Shown here: piece by piece, positions 15,588-24,511 of the stretch | Numbering within the stretch: the stretch's first letter is position 1 | How the letters are laid out: every line of letters starts with the position of its first letter | NCBI RefSeq assembly: GCF_000455365.1 | Contig: NZ_HG315686.1 | Span: forward strand, 716,727-753,861 | Direction: 5' to 3' | From: Halopiger djelfimassiliensis | Lineage (GTDB): Archaea; Halobacteriota; Halobacteria; Halobacteriales; Natrialbaceae | Length of the DNA: 37,135 nt | Made by a program: the position numbers and the translations under genes | The notes under the pieces: model-generated | Told to the model about the DNA's origin: nothing | The model's input: the letters and a program-made list of their open reading frames with translations, nothing else | The model's database searches: none

Positions 15588-15749
15588 ATGGACGACGAAC
15601 TCGACACCGAACGGCATCTTCGGGAGGCGCTGGGGCACCTGAGCGCGGCACGCCGGAACGGGGACCTCAGGAAGACAAACGCCGTCGCGCTCGAGGAAGT
15701 CGAAAACACCGTCTCGTCGGTGCTCAGGGAGTACGAACGGGACGGGTAA
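15588..15749 (+). CDS. 53-aa helical haloarchaeal protein
   Basis: The ATG at 15588 opens a 53-codon frame ending in TAA at 15747-15749. The protein (MDDELDTERHLREALGHLSA, then ARRNGDLRKTNAVALEEVEN) is predicted as two amphipathic helices with many Asp/Glu residues, normal for a small soluble haloarchaeal protein. TTAACC near 15549 is a weak TATA candidate. It follows DUF1802 by 56 bp on the same strand. I do not know the family. Codon third positions are mostly G or C, as in neighbouring genes, which supports coding. Confidence 0.6.
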   Translation: MDDELDTERHLREALGHLSAARRNGDLRKTNAVALEEVENTVSSVLREYERDG

Positions 15750-15883
15750 CGACCCATCCGACGGCGCGACTCGGGAGGCTTTTTCATCGAGGGAACGAAC
15801 GGGCGACCGATCACGAACATGCAAGCGATGTCGGACTCGAGTCGGCACGCGTCGACGAGTCGCCACTGTTCGCTCGACCGTTG

Positions 15884-15889
15884 TTTTAC
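15884..15889 (+). promoter_or_regulatory. TATA-like box of the methyltransferase gene
   Basis: TTTTAC lies 27 nt (centre to start) before the GTG at 15914, which agrees with a leaderless mRNA and supports that GTG as the start codon. Confidence 0.4.
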
Positions 15890-15913
15890 CATCCGGGCGG
15901 GGAGTGAACGACC

Positions 15914-16594
15914 GTGACAGCGCCCAGTACGGACGACGAGGCGGTCAAGGAGGTCGTCCAGCAGTACTGGGACGGGCGGGCGGATTCGTACGACGGGGAC
16001 AGCGCCCACGGCATTCGCAGCGAGGAGCAACGCGACGCGTGGCTGTCGGTTCTCCGCGAGTGGACCGGCGAGCCGCCGCGACGGGTTCTCGACGTCGGCT
16101 GTGGGACGGGCGTCGTCTCGCTGCTGTTGGCCGCCATCGGCCACGAGGTGACGGGGATCGATCTGTCCGACGGCATGCTCGACCGCGCCCGGCAGAAGGC
16201 CCGGGAGACGAACGGCACGGTCGAGTTCCGAACCGGGGACGCGGAATCGATCCCGGACCCGGCGAACACGTACGATCTGGTGACGGCGCGACACCTCGTC
16301 TGGACGCTGCCGAACCCCTCGGCCGCGATCCGAGACTGGACCCGCGTCGTCCGCCCGGAGGGTCGCATCGTCCTGATCGAAGGCCACTGGGACTTCTCGG
16401 AACCGTTCGACGGCTACCGGGAGATCCACGACGACCTGCCGCTGTATCAGGGCCGCCCGCCCGAGGAGTTAGCAGGCGTTCTCAGGCAGGCGGGACTCGA
16501 GGACGTCGAGTACGAGCCGCTGATGGATGCGGTGTTGTGGGGCGAGCAGCCGGACTACGAGCAGTACGTTATCGCCGGCGACGTTGCCGAGTGA
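15914..16594 (+). CDS. Class I SAM-dependent methyltransferase
   Basis: The 226-aa protein has motif I RRVLDVGCGTGVVSLLLAAI near residue 55, then GIDLSDGMLDRARQKA, FRTGDAESIPDP and a late VRPEGRIVLIEGHW (motif III), the standard UbiE/Methyltransf_11 arrangement. The N-terminal EVVQQYWDGRADSYDG resembles that of small-molecule methyltransferases. The substrate is unknown. Its location between cbiA and cbiE makes a link to corrinoid metabolism tempting, but it is not one of the known corrin methylases, which are a different fold except CbiT. It starts with GTG, supported by a TATA-like box 27 nt upstream, and converges on cbiE. Confidence 0.85.
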   Translation: MTAPSTDDEAVKEVVQQYWDGRADSYDGDSAHGIRSEEQRDAWLSVLREWTGEPPRRVLDVGCGTGVVSLLLAAIGHEVTGIDLSDGMLDRARQKARETNGTVEFRTGDAESIPDPANTYDLVTARHLVWTLPNPSAAIRDWTRVVRPEGRIVLIEGHWDFSEPFDGYREIHDDLPLYQGRPPEELAGVLRQAGLEDVEYEPLMDAVLWGEQPDYEQYVIAGDVAE

Positions 16595-16652
16595 ATCGCG
16601 GGAGAGCCGTCGGTGTCACCTTCGGCGGACCGTTCGCGGATCGAGCCGCCGA

Positions 16653-17447
16653 TTACGATACTGAGCGTCGAACCGCGAGCACGACCAGATCCGAAAACGG
16701 CGTCTCGTCCCGTCCGGTCCCGCCGGCGTGCTCGGCCAACTCGGCCAGCGTGAACCGATGGATCGCCTCGTCCTCGTGGGTCAGTTTCTCACAGACGAGC
16801 GCCTCGAGCGCCGGCTCGGCTCCCCGCTCGAGCAGAAACGCCGCGATGTCGCCGGGCATCCGGTCGTAGGGCCGCGGCAGCACGAGCAGATGCCGTTCGT
16901 CGGCCGTGACGGCCGTCGCGAGGCGGTCCATGTCGCCCTCGATGTCGCCGCTTTTGTGCAGCGTGACGAACTCGGTATCCTCCATCGGGGTCCGGGCGCG
17001 GCTGGCGGCGAGCTGGAGCGAGGAGATGCCCGGAACGATCCGTACCGGACGATCCGCGCCCTCGCGTTCGACCGCGTCCTGTACTTTCCCGACGAACTGG
17101 TAGCCCGAGTGGTTGGGGTCGCCCATCGCGACCGCGGTCCCGGATTCGCCGGCGGCGACGCGTTCGCCGAACGCCTCGAGCGCGTCGGCCTCGTCCTTGT
17201 AGCCACAGGTCAGCAAATCGGCGTCGGTCAGGTCCGCGACGAAGTCGACGACCGTGGTGAAGCCGACGACCACGTCGGCCTCGCGGATTGCGCGCTCGCC
17301 GCGGGGCGTGAGATACTCTCGGTTTCCGGGGCCGATGCCGACGACGTAGACCGGGTCGTCAGCCGCGTCGTCGATGGCGGGTTCTGTAGCGTCCGCGGCG
17401 AACGTCGCCGGATCCGGTCCCGCGTCGAGGTCGTACTCGCCGCTCAT
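16653..17447 (-). CDS. cbiE: Cobalt-precorrin-7 (C5)-methyltransferase
   Basis: The 264-aa tetrapyrrole methylase has YVVGIGPGNREYLTPRGERA near residue 33, the CbiE-type GDPNHSGYQF, then VPGISSLQLAASRARTPMED, LHKSGDIEGDMDRL and a closing TPFSDLVVLAV. The PGISS-QLAA and FSDL-VV patterns separate CbiE from CbiH/CobJ. It methylates C5 and works with CbiT, which is encoded 4 kb away. Its ATG overlaps the cbiC stop by four bases, so it is the third gene of cobN-cbiC-cbiE. A 30-residue acidic extension precedes the core. Confidence 0.9.
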   Translation of the reverse strand: MSGEYDLDAGPDPATFAADATEPAIDDAADDPVYVVGIGPGNREYLTPRGERAIREADVVVGFTTVVDFVADLTDADLLTCGYKDEADALEAFGERVAAGESGTAVAMGDPNHSGYQFVGKVQDAVEREGADRPVRIVPGISSLQLAASRARTPMEDTEFVTLHKSGDIEGDMDRLATAVTADERHLLVLPRPYDRMPGDIAAFLLERGAEPALEALVCEKLTHEDEAIHRFTLAELAEHAGGTGRDETPFSDLVVLAVRRSVS

Positions 17448-18193
17448 CGGTTCCGGCCGTCCGCGGCCCGCGTCTCGGCGTCGAGCTCGAGGTCGATTTC
17501 GTCGGTCCGGACGTCCTTCGCGACGTGGATCAGTTCGTTCGTCAGCGCGGCGGCGAGGCCGCTGCCGCCCCGGCGGCCGACGTGGGTGATCGCCGGCACA
17601 CCGAACTCCTCGCTGACCTCGCGGATCCGCTTGCGGCTCTCCTCGGCCTTGACGAAGCCGACCGGGTTCGCGACGACGACCGCCGGCCGGGTCCCCTGCT
17701 CGATGCAGTCCGCAAGCGCCAGCGCGGCCGTCGGCGCGTTCCCGATCGTGACGACCGCCTCATCGAAGGCGTCCTCCTTGTCGAGTTCGAGCATCGCCGC
17801 GGCGGTTCGGGTCATCCCGGTCTCGGCGGCGAGGTCCTTGCCACGACCGATGGCCTTCGAGACCGCACAGTCGTGGCCCCGGCCCGTGACGCCGGCTTTC
17901 ACCATCGTGATGTCGGTGAAGATGTCGGCCTCGTCGAGCACGGCCCGCGCGCCGGCACGGACCGGCGCATCCTCGTCGTCGCCGATTTCGTCGGTTCCAG
18001 TAAACCGGATCAGCTGTTGGAACTCGATGTCGCCCATCGAGTGGACCGATTTCTGGCGGATCCGGTCGGCCAGCGTCTCGTCGGGCACGAACTGCCTGAC
18101 GATGTCCATGCTCGTCTCGGCGATATCCATCGCGTTCCGCGTCGTCGCTCCGAGATCGGCGTACTCCTCGTCGTAGTCCTGACTGTCGCTCAT
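17444..18193 (-). CDS. cbiC: Cobalt-precorrin-8 methylmutase
   Basis: The 249-aa protein has the CbiC/CobH pattern. The catalytic His lies in SVHSMGDIEFQQLIRF (His51), followed by DITMVKAGVTGRG, TRTAAAMLEL, VTIGNAPTAALALADC and NPVGFVKAEESRKRI. It moves the C11 methyl group to C12, giving cobyrinate. The gene starts 51 bp downstream of cobN and overlaps cbiE by four bases. The family normally spans about 200-230 aa; the additional residues here are an acidic end. Confidence 0.95.
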   Translation of the reverse strand: MSDSQDYDEEYADLGATTRNAMDIAETSMDIVRQFVPDETLADRIRQKSVHSMGDIEFQQLIRFTGTDEIGDDEDAPVRAGARAVLDEADIFTDITMVKAGVTGRGHDCAVSKAIGRGKDLAAETGMTRTAAAMLELDKEDAFDEAVVTIGNAPTAALALADCIEQGTRPAVVVANPVGFVKAEESRKRIREVSEEFGVPAITHVGRRGGSGLAAALTNELIHVAKDVRTDEIDLELDAETRAADGRNR

Positions 18194-18244
18194 CGTGTCT
18201 CACTCTCCGTGCCGCCCGTATCGATCGTCGGCCGAACCGGTTCG

Positions 18245-21200
18245 CTAATCATCGGTCGATACCTCCGTCCCGACGGCCTCGTTCGTCGTCCGGGCCTCGA
18301 GATCGCCCTCGACTTCGAGGTTCAGATCCCGCAGGCGGTCGGCCGTCTCGTCGTCGGCATCCCAGAGGTCCCGGTCGATCGCCTCGAGCAAGGTGTCCGT
18401 GATGGACTCGAGCGCCCACGGGTTGACGTCGCGCAGCCAGTCCTGACGGTCCTCGTCGAAGGCGTACTTTTCGGCGACTTCCTCCCAGAGCGTATCCGAA
18501 ACGACGCCCGTGGTGGCGTCCCAGCCAAGCGTCACGTCGACGGTCGTCGAGAGGTCGCCGGCTCCCTTGTAGCCGTGGTCCTCCATGGACTCGAGCCAGT
18601 CGGGGTTCAGCACGCGGGCACGCATCGCCTTGCGGACCTTCTCCTCGTTCGTGTAGACCGAGACGTTGTCGGGGTCCGAGGAGTCGCCGACGTAAGACGC
18701 GGGCTCCTCACCCGAAATTTCCGATACCGCGGAGATGAACCCGCCGTGGAAGGCGTACCAGTCCGAGGAGTCGAACTCGTCCTGTTCCATCGTGTCCTCG
18801 ACCTTCACGGTGGCGTCGACGCTCGAGAGCCGTCGTTCGAACGCGTCGTGTGCGTCGGAGACGCGGCCGCGCGATCCCATGGCGTAGCCGCCCCACTGGA
18901 CGTAGACCGAGGCGAGATCGGAGCGGTCGTCCCAGTTGCCCTCGTCGACGGCCTTGTTCGTTCCAGCGCCGTAGCCGCCGGGTCTGGTCGTGAAGACGCG
19001 GTGTTTGGCGGCCTTGCGGGCGTCGGACTCGTCGAGCCCCTCGTCGGCCTGCAGTTCCTCGGCGTCCTCTTCGACGTGCTTCTTGACGTAGTTCATCTCG
19101 TGGGGTTCGTCGAGGTCGACGACCGCGTCGACGGCGTCGTGGATGACGCCCGCCGCGGCCGGGAAGGCGTCGCGGAACAGCCCCGAAACGCGCGTGGTCA
19201 CGTCGATTCGGGGTCTGTCGAGTTCCTCGAGCGGGATCGGCTCGACGTCGTCGATGCGGCCGGCGTCGGTCCACTGGGGTTCGACGCCCATCATGGCAAG
19301 CACCTGCGCGATGGTTTCGCCGCGAGTGCGGACCGTCGGGGTGCCCCACGCGACCACGCCGATCTCCTCGGGATACTCGCCGTTTTCGGCGTGGTGGCGC
19401 TCGAGGACGCCCGCAGCGACCTCACGGCCGACCTGCCACGCGGGTTTTGCGGGCACCTTCCGCGGATCGAGCGTGTAGAAATTGCGGGCCGTCGGCAGCA
19501 GGTCGACGCCGCCGCGGGTCGGCGCGCCCGACCCCCCGGGCGGGACGTACTCGCCGGAGAGGGCGTCAGCGGTTCTGGGAATCTCGTCTTCGGCACCCTG
19601 CACGCGGGGCTGGGCCTCCTCGCAGATGTAGGCCAGCACCTCCCGCAGGTCGTCGTGAGCGCCCGATTTCGCTCGCGCGTCGCCGATCGTCTCGAGATCG
19701 ACGACGAGCAGGTTCATGTTGACCTCGTCGTCCGGTCCCGCTTCGCGCTCCGATTCCGGGACGTCGAAGCCGTGCTCCGCGAGGGTTTCCACGAGGTCGA
19801 TGCTCGTCTCGTGGACCACGTCGGCGGCCTCGGCGTAGGTCATGCCCAGCGCCTCGTCGTACTCGCCGGGCGCGTCGAGCATCGTCTCGTAGTCGACCCC
19901 GAGCACGCCGGCGACGCTCTCGCGCAGGCTCGGCGCGCCGGGGTTCTCGAGGCGTGTGAGGGCAACGAGGTACTCGACGAGTCGATCGTCGGCCGGCGGC
20001 TCGGACATCGTGTGAAGTCCCAGCCGAATCTGGGTCGTCTTGACGTCGGTGAGGTACTCGTGAATCCGCTCGACGAGTTCGTCGATGTCGACCTCGTCGC
20101 CGTCGACCTCGCCTTCGGCGAGGGTCGAGCCGGCCTCGTCGGGGCCGCGGACGTCGGCCTTCTCGTCGATGGTGCCCGCGACGCCCAACTCGACCGCGAG
20201 ATCCATCTCGTCGACCGTCTCGCGGATGAGCGTCTCGAGACCCTCGCCGTCGTCGGCGCGGGCGTCCTCCATTCCGGCCTCGCGGTACTGGTTGGCCAGT
20301 TCCTCGAGTTCCGAGAGTTCGTCGTAGGTGCCGGCCGACCGCATGACCGGCGTGAGGTAGTCGACGATGGCGGCGTAGGACCGGCGCTTGGCCTGCGTCC
20401 CCTCGCCGGGGTTGTTCACGATGTAGGGGTAGACGTTCGGGATGTCGTCGACCAACTGGTCGGGGGCGCTCTTGCCGTCGAGCCCGACGGTCTTGCCGGG
20501 GAGCCACTCGAGGCTGCCGTGGGTGCCGAGGTGGACCACGGCGTCAGCCTCGAACGTGTTCCGGAGCCAGCCGTAGAAGGCGTAGTAGTCGTGTGGCGGC
20601 TGCAGATCCGAATCGTGGTAGACTTTCGAGGGGTCCATCCCGAATCCGCGCGGGGGCTGGACGGTGACGAGCACGTTGCCGAACTCGATGCCCGGAATGG
20701 CGAAGGGCCGGTCGGGAACGTCGCCCCACTCCTCGATGACGTTCTCCCGGAACCCGTCGTCGGCCTCGGCGAACCACTCGGCGTAGGTATCGGCGGAGAC
20801 GACATCGACGGAGCGGTCACGGACGTCCTCTGGCGCGACCCACCGGTCCTCGAGGGTCAGTTGTGAGGTGAGCGTCTCGACGAGCGACTGCCCGTCGTCG
20901 GGGGTCGCGCCGCCGAGGTCGTACCCGCGCTCGTCGAGTTCCTCGAGCAGGTTCACGGTCGATTCGGGGCTGTCGAGACCGAACGCGGTGCCGATCCCGT
21001 CGTCGCTGGGCGGGTAGTTGTGGAGGACGACGGCGATCCGTTTGTCCTCGTTCGGGGTGTGTCGCAGTTCGGCCCAGTTGACCGCAAGCCGGGCCGCGTG
21101 ATCGATGCGGTCATCGATCGGGAAGTGGTGTTTCGGCGCGGAGCCGATGTCGGCTTCGTCGTCGGTGCGCTCCTTGCCCGAGATGGGGTGGGTGATGACG

Positions 21201-22180
21201 TTGCCGTCGAACTCCGGCAGCGCCACGGACAGGGCGAGTTCGAAGCCCATCACGCCCGTGTCACTGGACCGGTAGCGCGACCGCGAACGCATCGTCGTGA
21301 TCGTCTGGAGAACGGGGACGCCAAGCCGGTCGAGGAAGACGTCCTCCGCGGACTGGCCCTCGTCGCTTGCACTGCGTCCGCGCTCGTCCATCGACAGCGA
21401 GAACATAAAGGAAGAGAGCACGGCGTCGACGATCGGCTCGCCGTCGGCGGTGTCACCGCCCTCTCGAGGCGTCGCCGACGCCTCGCCCTCGATGAGCCAG
21501 TTGTCGGTGACCCACTCGGCGTCCTCCTGCTCGTCGGTATCGGTCGCCGGATTACAGAAAATCGGGAGGGCGTTCGCGCCCTGCTTCTCGAGTGCACGGA
21601 CCTGTGCATCCACGTATCGAGTGTTCTCGTGTGTCCAGTGGGACTCGTAGAACCAGATCGCGACCGTCGGCCGCTCGGGATCGTGCGTTTCGAGCAGTTC
21701 CTCGTACTCGATCCCCGGATAGTCGGGATGGTAGACGCCCTCCGTGGGCAGTTCGGTGGGTTCGTCGTACTCGAGGTCCCGGCCCTCGTACTCCGCAGCC
21801 AGAAACCGACACAGGTTGGCGACGTTGATCGTCCCGCCCTTCTCCAGGTACTCGTACGCGAGGTCGCGGTGGTCGTCCGCGACGGTCGTATCCTCGAAGG
21901 CGAAGGCGTCGCCGGTCGACTTGACGATCAGCGGGACGCCGGCCTCCTCGAGCGCCCCCGTCGCGTAGTCGTAGCCCGGCATGCTGTCTTCGGCACCGTG
22001 CAGCCAGAAGACGGCTGCGGCGGCGTCGGTCAGTTCCTCGACGAACCCGTCGATCGCGGCCTCGTCCTCGAGGTCGCTCTCCGATCGAACGACCAACTCG
22101 ACGCCCTCGAGCCGCTCGGCCGCCCGCCCGATCGATCCGAGCTCGTTCTCCGTCGCGGTATAGATGCCGATCCGTGTCAT
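18245..22180 (-). CDS. cobN: Cobaltochelatase large subunit CobN
   Basis: The 1311-aa protein belongs to the CobN/ChlH family at the usual length. Recognisable segments include MTRIGIYTATENELGSIGRA at the start, RKIAVVLHNYPPSDDGIGTA-like text near residue 380 (DKRIAVVLHNYPP), GTHGSLEWLPGKTVGLDG, YIVNNPGEGTQAKRRSYAAI and DYLTPVMRSAGTY. The C-terminal part has VVWGTPTVRTRGETIAQVLA-like text (VAWGTPTVRTRGETIA). It inserts cobalt, or in related enzymes magnesium, into a tetrapyrrole with the help of an AAA+ and a VWA partner. Both partner domains lie in the divergent gene at 22215. The frame is open 36 codons further upstream, but ATG 22180 begins the conserved sequence and avoids overlap with that gene. 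It is the first gene of cobN-cbiC-cbiE. Confidence 0.95.
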   Translation of the reverse strand: MTRIGIYTATENELGSIGRAAERLEGVELVVRSESDLEDEAAIDGFVEELTDAAAAVFWLHGAEDSMPGYDYATGALEEAGVPLIVKSTGDAFAFEDTTVADDHRDLAYEYLEKGGTINVANLCRFLAAEYEGRDLEYDEPTELPTEGVYHPDYPGIEYEELLETHDPERPTVAIWFYESHWTHENTRYVDAQVRALEKQGANALPIFCNPATDTDEQEDAEWVTDNWLIEGEASATPREGGDTADGEPIVDAVLSSFMFSLSMDERGRSASDEGQSAEDVFLDRLGVPVLQTITTMRSRSRYRSSDTGVMGFELALSVALPEFDGNVITHPISGKERTDDEADIGSAPKHHFPIDDRIDHAARLAVNWAELRHTPNEDKRIAVVLHNYPPSDDGIGTAFGLDSPESTVNLLEELDERGYDLGGATPDDGQSLVETLTSQLTLEDRWVAPEDVRDRSVDVVSADTYAEWFAEADDGFRENVIEEWGDVPDRPFAIPGIEFGNVLVTVQPPRGFGMDPSKVYHDSDLQPPHDYYAFYGWLRNTFEADAVVHLGTHGSLEWLPGKTVGLDGKSAPDQLVDDIPNVYPYIVNNPGEGTQAKRRSYAAIVDYLTPVMRSAGTYDELSELEELANQYREAGMEDARADDGEGLETLIRETVDEMDLAVELGVAGTIDEKADVRGPDEAGSTLAEGEVDGDEVDIDELVERIHEYLTDVKTTQIRLGLHTMSEPPADDRLVEYLVALTRLENPGAPSLRESVAGVLGVDYETMLDAPGEYDEALGMTYAEAADVVHETSIDLVETLAEHGFDVPESEREAGPDDEVNMNLLVVDLETIGDARAKSGAHDDLREVLAYICEEAQPRVQGAEDEIPRTADALSGEYVPPGGSGAPTRGGVDLLPTARNFYTLDPRKVPAKPAWQVGREVAAGVLERHHAENGEYPEEIGVVAWGTPTVRTRGETIAQVLAMMGVEPQWTDAGRIDDVEPIPLEELDRPRIDVTTRVSGLFRDAFPAAAGVIHDAVDAVVDLDEPHEMNYVKKHVEEDAEELQADEGLDESDARKAAKHRVFTTRPGGYGAGTNKAVDEGNWDDRSDLASVYVQWGGYAMGSRGRVSDAHDAFERRLSSVDATVKVEDTMEQDEFDSSDWYAFHGGFISAVSEISGEEPASYVGDSSDPDNVSVYTNEEKVRKAMRARVLNPDWLESMEDHGYKGAGDLSTTVDVTLGWDATTGVVSDTLWEEVAEKYAFDEDRQDWLRDVNPWALESITDTLLEAIDRDLWDADDETADRLRDLNLEVEGDLEARTTNEAVGTEVSTDD

Positions 22181-22185
22181 CGTAC

Positions 22186-22192
22186 TTTTAAA
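22186..22192 (+). promoter_or_regulatory. TATA-like box of the fused chelatase gene
   Basis: TTTTAAA is centred about 26 nt before the ATG at 22215, supporting a leaderless transcript and that start. The gap between cobN and this gene is only 34 bp, so both divergent promoters must be packed here or reach into the coding sequence. Confidence 0.5.
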
Positions 22193-22214
22193 CCTCTGTT
22201 GCAGTAAGGCAAGT

Positions 22215-24386
22215 ATGGTTGCAGAGTCCGGAGACAAAAAGCTGTCGTCACTTCCTTTTCCCGCGATCGTCGGCCAAGACGAACTCAAGCGCGTGCTACT
22301 CGCTGTCGCGGCGAACGACGACCTCGACGGCGCGTTGATCGTCGGCGAGAAGGGAACCGCGAAGTCGACTGCCGTCCGTGGACTGGTTGACCTGCTGCCC
22401 GACCAGCGGGCCGTCGCGGACTGTCCGTACGGCTGTGCGCCAGACGATCCCCGGCTCCAGTGTGACGACTGTCGCGACCGCGAGGACCCGCCGGTCGAGA
22501 CGCGGCCGGTCCCGCTCGTAACGCTCCCGCTCGGGGCGACCCGCGACCGGGTCGTCGGGACGCTCTCCGTCGAGGACGCCCTCGACGGGACGGCCGACTT
22601 CGATCCCGGGCTGTTGGCGCGGGCCCACCGGGGCGTCCTCTACGTCGACGAGGTCAACCTGCTCGAGGACCACCTCGTCGACGTGCTGCTCGACGCCGCG
22701 GCAAGCGGCGTAAATACGGTCGAACGCGACGGAATCAGCGTCACCCACCCCGCCGAGTTCACGCTCATCGGAACGATGAATCCCGAGGAGGGCGACCTGC
22801 GGCCCCAGCTTCGGGATCGGTTCGCCCTGCAGGCCACCGTCGAAGGCTGCCGCGAGATCGATGACCGCGTCGAGATCATCGATCGGGCGCTCGAGCACGG
22901 CGACGACCCGGATCCGGACGCCTACGCCGACGAGGTCGCGACGCTGCGCGAGGAGCTCGCCGCGGCCCGCGAGATCCTGCCGGGTGTCACCCTCCCGACC
23001 GAGTTCAAAGCGGAGATCGCCGAGCTCTGTCTCGAGGCCGGCGTGGACGGCCACCGCGGCGACGTCGCCACGGCCCGGACCGCCATGACACTGGCCGCGC
23101 TCGAGGGCCGCGCGACGGTCATCGAGTCCGACGTGGCCGAAGCCGCGTCGTACACGCTGCCCCACCGCCTCCGGAGCACGCCCTTCGAAGACGAACCCGA
23201 CCTCGAAGAGCTGCTCGAGGACCGGTTCGACGAGGCGTCGGCGGAAGACACTGAGGACGGGGACGGCAAGGAGGAGGGAAACGACGATCCCGGCGCGGGA
23301 AACGCGGACGGCGACGAGGCTGACGGCGAGACGACCGAACCCGATGGCCACGGCGATGACGACGACCGTCACGATCCGGAACCGGGAGACGGCGACGATC
23401 CCGACGGCACGGACGACGACTCCGAACGCCGCCCGGACGACGCCGACGAACCGGGCGGCGGCGATCCAGCGCCCGCCGAGGCCGGCGGGGACGAAAGCGG
23501 TCCCGGGACGGACGACTCGGAGTCCGGTTCGTCCGGCGACGACGGCGACGAGGAGGCCCAGCCGCTGATTCCCGGGCAGCGACGCGGCGAGATCGCCGAC
23601 GCCGGCGCGGCCCGAGCACCCGACCTCGAGACCCCGGATGCCGAGGACCGGGCCGCGACCGAGTCGGGTGGATCGCGGGCGAAGACGACGCCGAGCGCCG
23701 ACAACCGCGGGGCTCGCGTCCGGACGGAGCCGGCCGCGGACGACGGGCCGATCGACGCCGCGGCGTCGGTCCGCTCGGCCGCCGCGCGGGGCGAGTCACG
23801 CGTCGAGAAGCAGGACCTCCGTCGGGCAGTTCGTACCGGCGAGACGTCGGTGACGATCGTCTTCGCGGTCGACGCCAGCGCCTCGATGCGGCCCGCGATG
23901 CGGACGGCGAAGGGGGTCGTCCTCGAACTCCTGCGCGACAGCTACCAGCGGCGCGATCGGGTCGCCTTCGTCGCCTTCGCGGGCGAGGACGCCGAGGTGC
24001 TGTTGCCCCCGACCGACAGCGTCTCGCTTGCCGCCCGCCACCTCAAGGAACTCCCCTCGGGCGACCGGACGCCGCTGCCCGCGGGACTGGAGACCGCCCG
24101 GAACGTCGTCGACCGCGCCGACACGGATGCGGCCGTCGTCGTCCTCGTGACCGACGGCCGGGCGAACGTGGCTGACGGCAGCCCGACCGCGGCGACCCGC
24201 CGGGCGGCCCGCGGACTCGCGAGTACCGAGACGACGGTACTCGTCGTCGATGCCGGCGACGACTCCCACGCCGGCCTCTCCGACGTGGTCGCAACCGAGG
24301 CGGCGGGCGAACTGGTCGACCTCGACTCGCTGTCGCTCGAGACGGTCCGTTCGGCGGCCGATCGGGCCGCCTCCGACGGCGGCTAA
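22215..24386 (+). CDS. Fused ChlI/ChlD-type AAA+ and VWA chelatase subunit
   Basis: The 723-aa protein has an N-terminal ChlI/BchI-like AAA+ domain (about 12-350) with Walker A GEKGTAKST at residues 44-52, a CPYGCAPDDPRLQCDDC cysteine pair region, Walker B GVLYVDEVNLLEDHLVDVLL and TLIGTMNPEEGDLRPQLRDR. A long Asp/Glu/Gly/Pro-rich linker (about 335-460) leads to an integrin-I-like VWA domain with the MIDAS motif DASAS near residue 552 and a TDGRAN motif. In magnesium and cobalt chelatases the AAA+ and VWA parts power metal insertion by the large subunit; here they are one polypeptide, divergent from cobN. Haloarchaeal genomes often carry such a fused protein as the putative CobN partner. Confidence 0.9.
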   Translation: MVAESGDKKLSSLPFPAIVGQDELKRVLLAVAANDDLDGALIVGEKGTAKSTAVRGLVDLLPDQRAVADCPYGCAPDDPRLQCDDCRDREDPPVETRPVPLVTLPLGATRDRVVGTLSVEDALDGTADFDPGLLARAHRGVLYVDEVNLLEDHLVDVLLDAAASGVNTVERDGISVTHPAEFTLIGTMNPEEGDLRPQLRDRFALQATVEGCREIDDRVEIIDRALEHGDDPDPDAYADEVATLREELAAAREILPGVTLPTEFKAEIAELCLEAGVDGHRGDVATARTAMTLAALEGRATVIESDVAEAASYTLPHRLRSTPFEDEPDLEELLEDRFDEASAEDTEDGDGKEEGNDDPGAGNADGDEADGETTEPDGHGDDDDRHDPEPGDGDDPDGTDDDSERRPDDADEPGGGDPAPAEAGGDESGPGTDDSESGSSGDDGDEEAQPLIPGQRRGEIADAGAARAPDLETPDAEDRAATESGGSRAKTTPSADNRGARVRTEPAADDGPIDAAASVRSAAARGESRVEKQDLRRAVRTGETSVTIVFAVDASASMRPAMRTAKGVVLELLRDSYQRRDRVAFVAFAGEDAEVLLPPTDSVSLAARHLKELPSGDRTPLPAGLETARNVVDRADTDAAVVVLVTDGRANVADGSPTAATRRAARGLASTETTVLVVDAGDDSHAGLSDVVATEAAGELVDLDSLSLETVRSAADRAASDGG

Positions 24387-24511
24387 CTGCCCGAGCGTCG
24401 AGCGACCGGTTCGTTCACCGCTGCCCGAGTTAATTTAGCTCGCTGGTGAGGGAACAGCCGGGGCCGGATCAACATCCATTTGACTGCCCTCGCTCGTTAT
24501 CCGACGAGTCT

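Noticed and set aside
17525-20866. A + strand open frame of 1113 codons opposite cobN
   Set aside because: It is antisense to clearly recognisable cobN, cbiC codons and has no protein family features. Long antisense frames are expected in GC-rich haloarchaeal DNA.
23220-23560. A DNA repeat array
   Set aside because: The apparent repetition is the Asp/Glu/Gly-coding linker of the fused chelatase gene, without regular unit length.
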